A stretch of 64,000 nucleotides of DNA from Perkinsus marinus ATCC 50983 (Eukaryota > Perkinsozoa > Perkinsida > Perkinsidae). Positions 54,759 through 64,000 of this stretch are shown in pieces (within the stretch, counting starts at the first letter, position 1; each line of letters begins with the position of its first letter). The translations under genes and the position numbers were made by a program. Below the pieces are notes generated by a model. The model searched no databases. It saw nothing but the letters and a program-made list of their open reading frames with translations, and was not told the origin of the DNA. The stretch covers positions 166,417 to 230,416 of the forward strand of contig NW_003216446.1 in the NCBI RefSeq assembly GCF_000006405.1, given 5' to 3'.

Positions 54759-55967
54759 TAGGGTGGCACGAATTATTTCCTTCCAATTATTTCCTTCCAT
54801 TTCCTTCGGAAAGATGAAGGAAATTTAGAAAATTCTTTCGAGTAGGAAAAATAGGGAAAATAGGAAAAATAAGGAAAAATAAGGAAAAATTAAGAAAAAA
54901 TTTCCGAAACGACCATAAATGGGCACAAAAATTTCAAAAAACAAGAGGTCTCACACCAGGTGATGTCTGGGATATATGTCTGTGTTAGTGGTCTCGGTTA
55001 GACTGAGTATAGGGAAACCTTGTTCGCCAGGATGATCAAAGACTTTTGTGGCGAGCGAGAATTCGATTCGCACTTCCACTGGAAGGCCCAGCTTGCGGTT
55101 TCGGACTGAAACTTTCAGTTATTGCATGGCACTTCGCAATGCGAAGTTCGCATCATGACCACTTTATTCGAGCGGGAAATGCTGCATTCCCACAAGCATA
55201 AGACGGTGGAGTATCAACGTAGCATACTCCAAAACAAACGGATAGGTATCCCTGACGCAACATATAGGCAGTGGTTCTGGAACCGGCCGCAGGCTCACAC
55301 TGTGAGCCTCACAGTATGAGCCTCATACTATGAGGCACTGAACTAGTCAGTAATCACCGTTACCAATAGACTGACGTTTGCACCTCATTTCGCATAGTAA
55401 GTCAATGTTCTCGTCTGCGTTTCTTGCTGAAAACGATCGAACCTGTGAAAACGATCGAAACTGGAAGGCTTTGTTGGTTAGTAACCAATGGTTACTAGAA
55501 GACAATGTTGGCCGCCCCATGGACTGCCGTGACTAAAGTTTTCGACAGCCCTCTTATTCGAGAAAAAATGAAACGAAGGAATGCAACCATCAAAGGATCA
55601 ATCAAGTAATGCTCAGCGACAGCTCTAATCACCGAGCGTTGCGTTACAAACTTTCCTATAGAAAGCGCGCTTGTTCAGCCGCTGAACTTTAGCGCACGCC
55701 TTGGTCTCTTCCAGTGTGGATATCTCCCATATCTTGTAACGCTTTCAATTTCAATCAAGCTATGAAACATGATTAGTAAGTGCAAATCATCTGCTAGCAG
55801 CCCGACCGAATAAGACAGTGACGCTCTGGCCTGCCAAACCTGGCAGGCCAAGCGAAAAAATTTATTTTTCCATATTTTTCCGTATTTTTCCTTCATTTTT
55901 CCTTCAAATTTCAAATTTCCTTCCGAAGGAAATAATTTTTCTATTTTTCCTTCCGCGTGCCACCCTA
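54759..55967. mobile_element. Non-autonomous hAT-type element, 1209 bp, inserted in the LINE
   Basis: It begins TAGGGTGGCACG and ends CGTGCCACCCTA, perfect 12-base terminal inverted repeats. It is flanked by an 8-base duplication CCATACTC (54751-54758 and 55968-55975). Eight-base duplications and 'TAGGGTGG'-type ends are hAT hallmarks. The LINE frame reads ...VCRSMV before and RSGHYPLPAKRV after, so the duplication is exact. The subterminal parts carry runs of GGAAATAATT and AAGGAAAAAT-type repeats. There is no transposase. Confidence 0.87.
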
Positions 55968-55975
55968 CCATACTC

Positions 55976-57024
55976 CTACAAACCAATGCGAGACCCTCAC
56001 AGAGTGGGTCAAAACCGCCCCATAGGTCCGAATAAATTACCGAATCTGGCCCCGGTGCAGTATCACCCTTCCTACGGATCTTATTAATAGAGGCTCTTAC
56101 CTTCTCCCGTGTGATGAGGCCAAGGACACCATCTACCTGCGCCTCTGTCGACGGTAAGCAAACTGGACCAGTGTCAACTTGCTGCGGAGCATAGTGGATA
56201 AAACACTCCGGACCGGCCTGACGACTAAAACCCTGGGTACCCTTGGATCTCTTACCTAGAAGCTTGGAGGGAGAAGTCTCCTCCGCCAGGTCCTTGTAAA
56301 ATAATTCCGACTTCCTTCTTCTGATCTCCTCATTATATGAACGCCGGATCTCCCGGTATGCAGACCAATCATCCTTCAACTGAGACGAGTATGCCTTACG
56401 CTGTGCCTTACGTACTTTCCGCCGAAGAAGGTCCAAGGAGTGACCCCACCACCTAGGTGATCCCGCGTTAACCCGTAGAGAACGATCCGTTTGAAAGGTC
56501 GACTTGGTCCTCGTAATTCTTGTCACAAGGTCCTCGAAGGAATGATCAATGCTCAGAGGATCCATGTCATCAGTCACCAAAGACGCCCATTCTGAGATCG
56601 TACGTTGAATCTCACCCCGGTAAGCATCCTTGTCCTTAATCACTCCCGGAAAGGAGACTCTTTCTTTAATACCCATACCGGTAATTACGATAGTGGCCGT
56701 AATCCAGAAATGATCAATGGGCTGGATGTCCGGCCATGAGGTCCAGCCTTCTGTGCACAGAGACCGCGAAGAAAACATAACGTCCACACAGCTACACTGG
56801 GCCCGATTTCCAGGCCTAGCAAACGTAGGAGTACCCGGAGAGTTGAGACATACACCACCCCAGGAGACCAGCCAGTCTTCTAACATATAGCCCCTCAAGG
56901 TCTTATCCGAGGGAGTACTTGAGTTCTCAAAGCTACCCCATAACGGATTATACGAGTTAGAGTCAGAGCACAGAAACCATTCTTTACAGTTCGTGCGACT
57001 CAGCAGATCAGAGAGAGTCCGAAC
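55976..57024 (-). CDS. LINE ORF2, endonuclease C-terminal part and linker to the RT
   Basis: It contains WFLCSDSNSYNPLWGSFEN, SCVDVMFSS and QPIDHFWITATIVITG, the latter matching the 'D.H' end of APE endonucleases. A basic region (LRRKVRKAQRKAYSSQLKDD) and INKIRRKGDTAPGPDSVIYS then lead into the RT. It lies between the two nested elements. Confidence 0.82.
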
Positions 57025-57599
57025 TAGACATGGGCACCCTTGCCCGGCCCCGGCGACCCGATTCGCCCCGGCCCGGCCCCGGAACGAGCCGGGTTGGGCC
57101 GGGTCAAAGTCACAAACCCGGCTTCCCCGCCAGTGTTGCCGGGGTCATGCGGGTGAGCGGGCGAAAAATGACCCGCAGCTGTCCGCGGGTCACCCGGAAA
57201 CCCGGCAGCGCAGATATTTCGAGCCATTCACAGTGATCTTAATTGTACCTAGCGCGGAATTTCGCGTTAATTTCCAGGGATCATCGCGATACCTGAAAAT
57301 TAACGCGCACTTCGCGTTCCAATCGCGTGACTTGGCACATTGGAATATTGTTTCATCCATGCAGCGCTGATATTGGTTCTTGACAAGAAGTTCTTACCGT
57401 CGATCATGTTCGAATGGCCTTCCTGCCTGGCGATCCGGGCCGGGTTACCCGGCCAACCCGGCGGGCCCGCTAAACCCGGAACATGGGTAAGAAAAGACTG
57501 CCGGGTCACCGGGGCCGGGCCGGGGAAGCGGGTTCAAAGGCTGCCGGGCCGGGCCGGGCCGGGCCGGGCGACTAGAAAATCGCCGGGTGCCCACCTCTA
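57025..57599. mobile_element. Non-autonomous hAT-type element, 575 bp, GC-rich, inserted in the LINE
   Basis: The left end is TAGACATGGGCACCC; the right end is GGGTGCCCACCTCTA, so the ends match in 13 of 15 bases. It is flanked by the 8-base duplication GTCCGAAC (57017-57024 and 57600-57607). The subterminal zones are built of CCGGG/CCCGG repeats (for example five GGGCC units near 57545-57570), with a less GC-rich middle (57220-57420). No transposase. Confidence 0.88.
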
Positions 57600-57607
57600 G
57601 TCCGAAC

Positions 57608-57958
57608 GTAAAGACCAGAATCGATATCTGAAGCCATATACATACATATAACAAATAAACCTCCAATCATAGCACCACACCAGTCTTTCTCAGCGACCAC
57701 TGGAGTGAAGTCAAGAGACTTCTTAACCAACAACCAGGTTCTGCCTTTAGGGCTACCATGGATCGCATATAGATCCCGCCACTCATCCGAGAAGAAAGAT
57801 GGAGGTTCACAAATCCCAATTACATCAGGAAACCAATGCTCTAAAAGACTATCATACAATGTTCTAAGTCCTAAATGCGATTTAGCAATGTTACAGTAGC
57901 CCACCTTGAGACGGCAGGGACCCAAATCAGCGGCACAGGCATCATTGGCTTGAACCAT
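57608..57958 (-). CDS. LINE ORF2 start, APE endonuclease N-terminal part
   Basis: ATG 57958 gives KVGYCNIAKSHLGLRTLYDS and PDVIGICEPPSFFSDEW (the catalytic 'E' motif of APE endonucleases), up to the second nested element. It overlaps the end of ORF1. Confidence 0.82.
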
Positions 57959-58417
57959 TGGGCATAACCTCCCTATTCCTACGCATCAGCCTATCTCTGG
58001 CAAGTCTCAAGTTGGGACATTTACCCACATCGAACGACCTATGACCATCTTGACCACAATGAATACAGTGAGGGCTGTCAGCTCTTACGCACTCCCCCGC
58101 TAGGTGGCCCGTGGAACCGCAAGTTTTGCAAATTGCATCCTTCGTGCAAGCACGATAGTCGTGGCCCTTATCATAGGAGCCACACCTCAGACACATATGT
58201 AGGAAAGCCGTCTCAACAGCTCGAACCCTTGAGAAATTGAGGTAGACCGGACCATCTAATATCTTCTTCCTCAAGGCTGCCGGGGCTTTGAGGTAGGCCG
58301 TTTTCCCAACAATACGTGTAACTTGGATATCATCCTTGTTAGCACCCAACTTGTTGATGTCCACTAAGTCCTCTACCAATTGTTGACCATTCTCATAGCC
58401 ATAGTAGTAGTAGTAGC

Positions 58418-58464
<47 letters not shown>

Positions 58465-58470
58465 CAGTAG
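57942..58470 (-). CDS. LINE ORF1, Gag-like zinc-knuckle protein
   Basis: Three CCHC-type fingers precede a basic tail (RLARDRLMRRNREVMPNGSS). The upstream part includes LNFSRVRAVETAFLHMC. The start is unclear because the frame runs into a (TAG)n microsatellite encoding Tyr. Confidence 0.8.
58403..58470. repeat. (TAG)n/(CTA)n microsatellite
   Basis: About 20 TAG units with a few CAG interruptions, at or within the 5' end of the LINE. Confidence 0.9.
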
Positions 58471-58639
58471 TAGTAGGGAAGTAGCGGCCCTAGTAGAAGT
58501 AAGGATGGGATCGTTGACGGGCAGGTGAGGCTTAGTTGCCAAAGAATTACGAGGAATGGTGGTAACTGAAGACACCGAGGCGGGGGAGAGCGAGTATCAT
58601 TGTAGTTATTTCTACTGTGAACTGACTTCAAGGACGTCT

Positions 58640-60227
58640 CAATGAAGTTAAGACGAAGATGGCTTGATGGTGGCAGTCACTATCAAGGACTCTCGTTCGG
58701 GTTAGGGCTCTGGGACTTATGTAGCCCGAGTCTCAATTCAATTGAATTATTTGGATCCCGAATAGAAAACACAGCTGCAAATTCAACCCGAACCGAGCCC
58801 TGCAGGTCCTGGTGGTTTATCACAGAGTGCAAGTTGTAGTGGATCATTTCTATATACCAAAATAACGGGAAGCATGGGCATTAGGGCTGCCTCAATAGAG
58901 CAATCGCAGAAACACTGCAGAGAGAGACAGCAGCATCCATACATTGTTAAAATGTCTACGACCAGGCCGGTCCCATCGACGTCCTTCGTTTATGGATGCT
59001 AATCGTACTTTGGGGCAGATTACAATAAGTGTGAGCCTATGTTCCGCAGCGGAACTTCCGCCGTCGCGAACTTCAACGAAAGAAACTTACGATGGCATAG
59101 AAGCCTGCGGATTCCGAGAACGAGAGCGGAACTGAATGTGAGGCTCAGATTCTGAGCCGCGGAATTGCTGCGCGGGTGAGCACTGAGGACCAGCTGAGTC
59201 TTTGAATCCTTGGGTGCTGGAGATGGAGCCCGTGTGATGCATGTTTCGGTAGCTGGACACATCCCCCCGGTGAAAAGTGGATCCCACCACGAACGAAAGA
59301 GATGGTATGGCCTGCTTACTCTATTGGTTGAGGCCGCCATGGCCTGAAGCTGCTAGCAGATCGACATCAAGCTAAACTACGCCGACGATGGCATTGAACA
59401 GTCCAAGCTGGATTTCAAAGTGTGACACATAGGAAAATCGCTCCACAGTAGAAGTTTTCTACTCGCGTGAGAGTCTACTCGATAGCTGAGCTATCGACTG
59501 AAACAAGAGGTCAAGCAGCACGCGACGATGTACAGTTTGCGTTAGGGAATCAAAATTCAGATAACACCTTTGGTTTGTGATAGAGGATTTTTGTGTTCCC
59601 GATCAGTTCTACCAAAACAGTTTTTTTCCGACGGGAACCGACAGCCTCCACGCCGAAGTCTACCTTATTATCGGTCTGACGAGGCTCACTTCGGTAATCA
59701 TTGTGTCATGGCCCGCGGTCTCGGTGTGTATAGGCTTTCCAGTCTTCTCAACTGTTGAGACTCAACATGAGTACTACTCTCAGAGACTGAAAGTAGTACT
59801 CGTATTGAGATGACTGAAATTCAGTAGATCAGATTATAGGAAATCCTTATCAACCCTTCCAATGGAAAAGCTACAGAAGGGCAAGCTTTTTGTTCTAAGT
59901 AAGTTATGAATGAAATACAGCCTCAACACAACGGCACGGTCATTTCAATGGGTATCAGCAAATTGGACAGTGCACTGATTAGTCATGTACATTAAAGATT
60001 GGACTCCACTCTAGGACCGGGCCCCCGTCACGGGCTTCTGGAACTTCCAGACTGGAACTGATTTGAAGTTCAAATTTTGAAATTCCTCCGAGAACAAATA
60101 TATTCCTTTTCATCTTAGGGAGTCTGCCAGGCCGTTCAAACCAATGAAGAAACAATCAAGATAGTATCTCTGACTTGCACCTTCGTGGCTTCTGCAAGCG
60201 CCGTCATATCGCTTGAGCTTTTGATAT
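58640..60227. other. Non-coding between the LINE and repeat copy C
   Basis: Only short frames and small inverted repeats (GATAGCTGAGCTATC at about 59491). No gene is supported. Confidence 0.4.
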
Positions 60228-61670
60228 AGCGTGCTATTCTGCCGCCTAGTCCCGTAGAGTTTGGCATGAAACACGGCCTCGATGGCTTGGCGAGTTACGG
60301 GATTCAATGCGTGGCCGGCGCACTTCACAAATAGCCTAGCACAGTTGACACTCGGAACGAGTTTTCCAAGCCGATATAGATGCCTCACCTCGATTGGGAA
60401 TCGTAAGAACAACCGACTTACTAGGCGAACATCGACCATCCTTTGTCGCCGACAACGCGCTCGGACTGAGTCTTCATCTTGAGCCCCGAGTTCAGGGCCT
60501 GGTTAGGGTAGTACAATGACGGCAAGTCGGAAGGCTTCAAGGCCATCGAGGAAACTACTACTCAAAGCAGATACGCCCGCGAAACGGAAAACTATAAACT
60601 TTATAACGCACAAAGATATAAGTCTGTGAGGCTGTAACAAGACCATTGTCGGGTAGCATTCACGGTAATCTTCACACCCGCCGCACAACTCATTCGTGAG
60701 GAGACAAAAAATGTCGCTATTCGAACAGGTTTTTGAGCTTCTCATAGCACGACTTCAGAGTCGCCTCTGACTTTGTCTTCAAATGCCTGGCAAGTCTTAT
60801 GGTCAGACCTGCAGCGCTTGAGGTCCTCAACAGTATTTCCTGGCCACGTATCCGAATAGGACACCGATAATCCGGAATAGAACGCTTCCAATATAGTATA
60901 TTGGATAACCTAAGAGTCACTGAAATGTCCGGTTGCCCGCTTTCGGATCTTTTCGGTGATCGAGACGGATGACCAAATGCATAGCTGATATAATTGTAAT
61001 ACTCAGGACATATGAGGCGTGGCTACGTGACTACCCGTAGTAACTGTAACCGCAACACCTGGTGTTGAACACCAACTGTTGGCACTGGCAGTGCCGATTG
61101 GCCTGTTGCCAACAGGCTGTTGGTACCAAGTTGGCACTGAATTCTTGATTGTAATATATTTTCGAAGTTGTAAAACATAGCGCAAACAAGATTTGAGAAT
61201 GAAGTTAGTCAACTCTGGAGCAGAATTGACGTGCTTGAGCTTCACATGCCATGCTTGATCCTGGTAAAAATCTCATCAATAACAGTGCTCCATGAACTGC
61301 ACACGCCAGTGGCGTGTGCAGTTCATGGACGTTAAATAAGAGGTGGCAATAAGGTGGCGTGACGCCACCTCAACGTGGGATTAACTGGTGTTGTATCTTG
61401 ATCTAATAGCCACAGCTGTCATCGGCATGTAGAGACGAATCGAGCTTGGGGAAGGTAGCATGTGACAGAACTTCAAATTCCGAATCGGAATTTCCGATGT
61501 TAAACATGAAGCTTTCGAGATAATGCGTGGAGTGAAGCGCTCCCTAGCTCGTGAGAGCCCTTTATGCGGTCCGAGACATTTCTCTTGACATATTTTTGAT
61601 GATCACTACCGATAACACGATAGCACTCCTGATAGCAAGATGGAAGCCTATGTACGACTAGTGTGGTGTC
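60228..61670 (-). repeat. Repeat family unit, copy C
   Basis: Close match to copy A over 46517-47345 and 47496-48060, with the same minus-strand frames (for example VRLVSRLFLRFP and CLRYVLQLRKYITIKNSVPT). It lacks the extra 150 bases of copy A, but has its own foldback insert near 61285-61375. Confidence 0.7.
61291..61327. repeat. Perfect 17-bp-arm palindrome with 3-base loop
   Basis: CATGAACTGCACACGCC, AGT, GGCGTGTGCAGTTCATG. Copy A has only the left arm (in the form CTGTGAACTGCACACGCC) at about 47760-47780, so the right arm arose as a local inverted duplication in copy C. Confidence 0.85.
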
Positions 61671-62572
61671 GGAAAAGGGGTCCCAAAACGGCGGAAAGTT
61701 TCAGAGAAAACTTTCCGGGAATTTTTCCGAAAGTTTCGGAAAGTTTCGCCATTGGCGGAGAAGGGATACTCGCGTAATTAAGAGCAAATGCGTTGACACA
61801 ATTCATTCTTGCAAGCCTCCGTGGAGATCATATTGCATTTGAGAACTTCCTGTTTGCTAAATCAACTACTACGAACTTTGCCGCGGATGGTGTTGGTCAT
61901 ATATGCGAGTGGAATATCAACTCAACACGGAAGATATCCGTATTATGTAGGAGGATAGGAAGAGAATAGTTTTGGATGTATTCGCAGAAGAATAACAGCT
62001 TAGCTTAGTAGTGGGACAGCTGAATAATGGGAGAGCGCAAATGGGACAGCCAATTGTGTTGAATACTGGCGACTACTGATAACGAACATTCATATATTGG
62101 CGACTGCCAACAGTAACTCGTTCGATTAATCCTTCATGCTGCATCATGACGCCAGTGACGCCGCGCTGCACATGACGGGACTCTACATCATCGTATTCCA
62201 TACCCAGCTTAGACTTGGCGGACTACTCCATTTGGAATCAGTAGACTTCCTCTGGTCCAGAGGCACTTTCCAGAGGCTCTGGAAAGGCCTGTGGGAGCTT
62301 CCATTCAAACTTTTATTAGAAAGTCTCTACATTGTAGAAGTTGGCATAGCTCAGTGTAGAATATACATTGAGCGGCTCAATTGTAGCCGATCATCAGCTG
62401 ACAATGGCAATGTCATTGCCACTCCATGTTGGATCAGAGCCCCTGACTGTGTACTCGCCCAAACGAGTAGCCTCTTGCACTCTTACACTCACTCACTCAT
62501 CCCTTATTTTATTGGTAATGAACGCACATCAAGTTTGCTCTACCTTGCCCTTAAACACAATCCTGTTGAATT
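61671..62572. other. Non-coding up to the Gag fossil
   Basis: It starts with a hairpin-rich block (GGAAAGTTTC and mirrors, 61695-61750). A 146-codon plus-strand frame (62136-62576) has no motif. It may include the flank or the 5' terminal repeat of the retroelement to the right. Confidence 0.35.
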
Positions 62573-63905
62573 ATGAGCGGTATAGTCGAGTCAGAGTTGG
62601 ATTCCGACCAAGAACGTGAATCGGCCAAGGATTGGCCACTAAATGGTGCATCATCCGAGAAGTTCTTGAACAATGTGGTCACGACCATCAACAACGACCG
62701 TGATGTTTAACAGAGCAAAAATTCACTTTCTGAGGCTGAACTCAGGAAGCTACGGCAACCAACAACAGCCACTCTCACTATTCTTGGCGTTGGGACATTC
62801 GGCTTGTACGGTGATGTGACTGGACTAATTCTAATGTCGCCCAAGGGGAAACTCTTGACACTAGACGTCAAGACCTGGCTCAAGGAATGGGCGTTTGCTA
62901 AAGAACAGTGGCCAGAGCCATTATTGACGCGCATACTTCATCGTGTGTCCTTGGCGAAGCTGTCCTGTCCTCTTAGAATTGCTATACTGATCGCCGTTCT
63001 CTCCAAGACACAAGCACAGCATGTTTTGGAGATTTGCCTGGCCAGCATATCCCGGTTGACGGCTTGGACTACCATAGATATATCTCTCACAGACTGGACT
63101 GATGCCAAGAAGGCCGGTATGAAGCTCAGCCTTGAGCACTGGTCGCAAGATTGTGCCGATGTTTTCAGTCTGATACTCAACTCTCTCGAGTCCGAGTTCA
63201 TCCCAGCAGACAGCTCTACATATGTCTCCCACTGGGTGAATTCAGACGTCTACAAGTTCCACTGCTGGTCATCATTCTGTGCCACAGAGCGGCGCCTCTT
63301 CTCTGAGTCGGTCAAGAATCAACCGGAAGCACTGAGCTGGAAACTACGTCGCGATCGACTACTAGCATCTCTCCATAAGTTCCCGGCTTTTGCAAAAGAT
63401 CTCTCTTTGCGATCCACTCCCTTTCCATCCCTCAAGCTGCCCGAAGATATCCGAGCTTTCGATAACATCTTACAAACATGGAGGCTTACACATCATCCTC
63501 TCACATTGGACCAAGTATTGGGCAAACCAACCGCATCCAGCTCAAGCTCACAAAATAACACCTATCATAAATCGAAGCGCGACTCCTCTACTTCGACATC
63601 AACCACAACATGCCAATCCTTCGCGAAGACCGGTCGTTACAAGTACGCGTGGAATGTAGATTCGTACATCAAAGTAATAAGGCCGGCGATTCTCCGGAAG
63701 CTCCAACCCTGAGCAGATCCGAGTCGGATCCGAGTCGGATCCGACTCGGGTCTGCTCAGGATTATCCGACACTTCGCAGTCCAAAAGCCCATATGGACAT
63801 ACCGGAGCTTTTACTTCTCCTGGAGAGTCACTCCGTCGGTACTGCAAAGAAGAAGGTCACTTCAAGCGGGACTGTCCCAAGCTGAAGAGACTAGACTCGG
63901 CGACA
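62573..63905 (+). mobile_element. LTR-retrotransposon kin, Gag region fossil (continues past right edge)
   Basis: The plus-strand region looks like a retroelement Gag followed by a CCHC zinc knuckle near 63855. The pol region would lie outside the window, so Copia or Gypsy type cannot be settled. It appears broken, with a few interruptions. No terminal repeat pair can be seen in the window. Confidence 0.6.
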
Positions 63906-64000
63906 TGACCGACAGAGAGAGGTACCGGAATTGCTGACTCGAAGACTCCTCCTGTGAAGACGTCTGAGACGAACTATACTATCTCTTCTACTGGTTCTGC

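Larger units (their letters stand above)
52551..58631 (-). mobile_element. LINE (non-LTR retrotransposon) with Gag-like ORF1, endonuclease, RT and RNase H; carries two nested DNA elements
   Basis: The minus-strand order is: ORF1 (58631-57942) with zinc knuckles CLRCGSYDKGHDYRAC, CKTCGSTGHLAGEC and CIHCGQDGH; ORF2 starting at 57958, overlapping ORF1 by 17 bases. ORF2 holds an APE-type endonuclease, a reverse transcriptase and an RNase H domain. This order with RNase H points to the I-like/Jockey group. A (CTA)n stretch lies inside the ORF1 frame at 58403-58470, giving a tyrosine run, so the real 5' end may be there. Apart from the two insertions, ORF2 shows no evident stop, so the LINE copy is probably young. 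Confidence 0.88.

Noticed and set aside
62136-62576. 146-codon plus-strand frame as a gene
   Set aside because: It has no motif, biased composition with repeated CTCACTCACT, and adjoins a retroelement fossil.
1-64000. CRISPR arrays, rRNA genes, prokaryotic operons
   Set aside because: There are no regularly spaced direct repeats, no rRNA-like stretches, and the gene structure is clearly eukaryotic.

Overview
The window looks like a nuclear chromosome segment from a Perkinsus-like alveolate. This is inferred from gene content, from GT-AG introns that are mostly 44-52 bases long, and from moderate GC with an AT-rich left edge. No species-specific marker was found. Most genes are split by tiny introns, so their exons were pieced together by matching conserved protein motifs across the splice sites.

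Layout. Positions 1-4.4 kb are AT-rich and hold a TBC-domain Rab-GAP and a coiled-coil membrane protein, both on the minus strand. Positions 4.5-15.3 kb are gene-poor, with exons of membrane proteins, DNA-transposon remnants and many snap-back palindromes. Positions 15.4-24.1 kb carry four minus-strand genes: phosphonopyruvate decarboxylase, choline/ethanolamine kinase, an NSUN2/Trm4-type RNA methyltransferase and a Deg/HtrA protease. Positions 24.7-28.5 kb hold three plus-strand genes: an OTU-like protein, a Cid1-type nucleotidyltransferase and a small acidic protein. Positions 30.6-36.9 kb hold, on the minus strand, a Mei2-type RNA-binding protein, a class I histone deacetylase, a 108-residue protein and an Rgp1 homologue. 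Positions 37.3-45.0 kb hold, on the plus strand, eIF3a, the tRNA adenosine deaminase ADAT1/Tad1 and an unknown protein. From 46 kb to the right edge repeats dominate: a three-copy repeat family, one intact pepsin-like protease gene, a LINE carrying two nested hAT-type elements, and an LTR-retrotransposon Gag fossil at the edge.

The main discovery candidate is in the introns. Two unrelated-looking short repeats make up whole introns in many of the genes. One is a hairpin element (arms GTATCTT and AAGATAC, preceded by GGNCCT), present in at least 14 copies; three of these introns are 50 bases long when the conserved acceptor is used. The other resembles the 3' half of a tRNA, with the B-box GGTTCGATCCC and T-arm, and fills at least eleven introns in both orientations; one resembles tRNA-Gly(GCC). 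Together they look like two active or recently active families of introner-like elements. The decarboxylase gene alone has at least six such introns.
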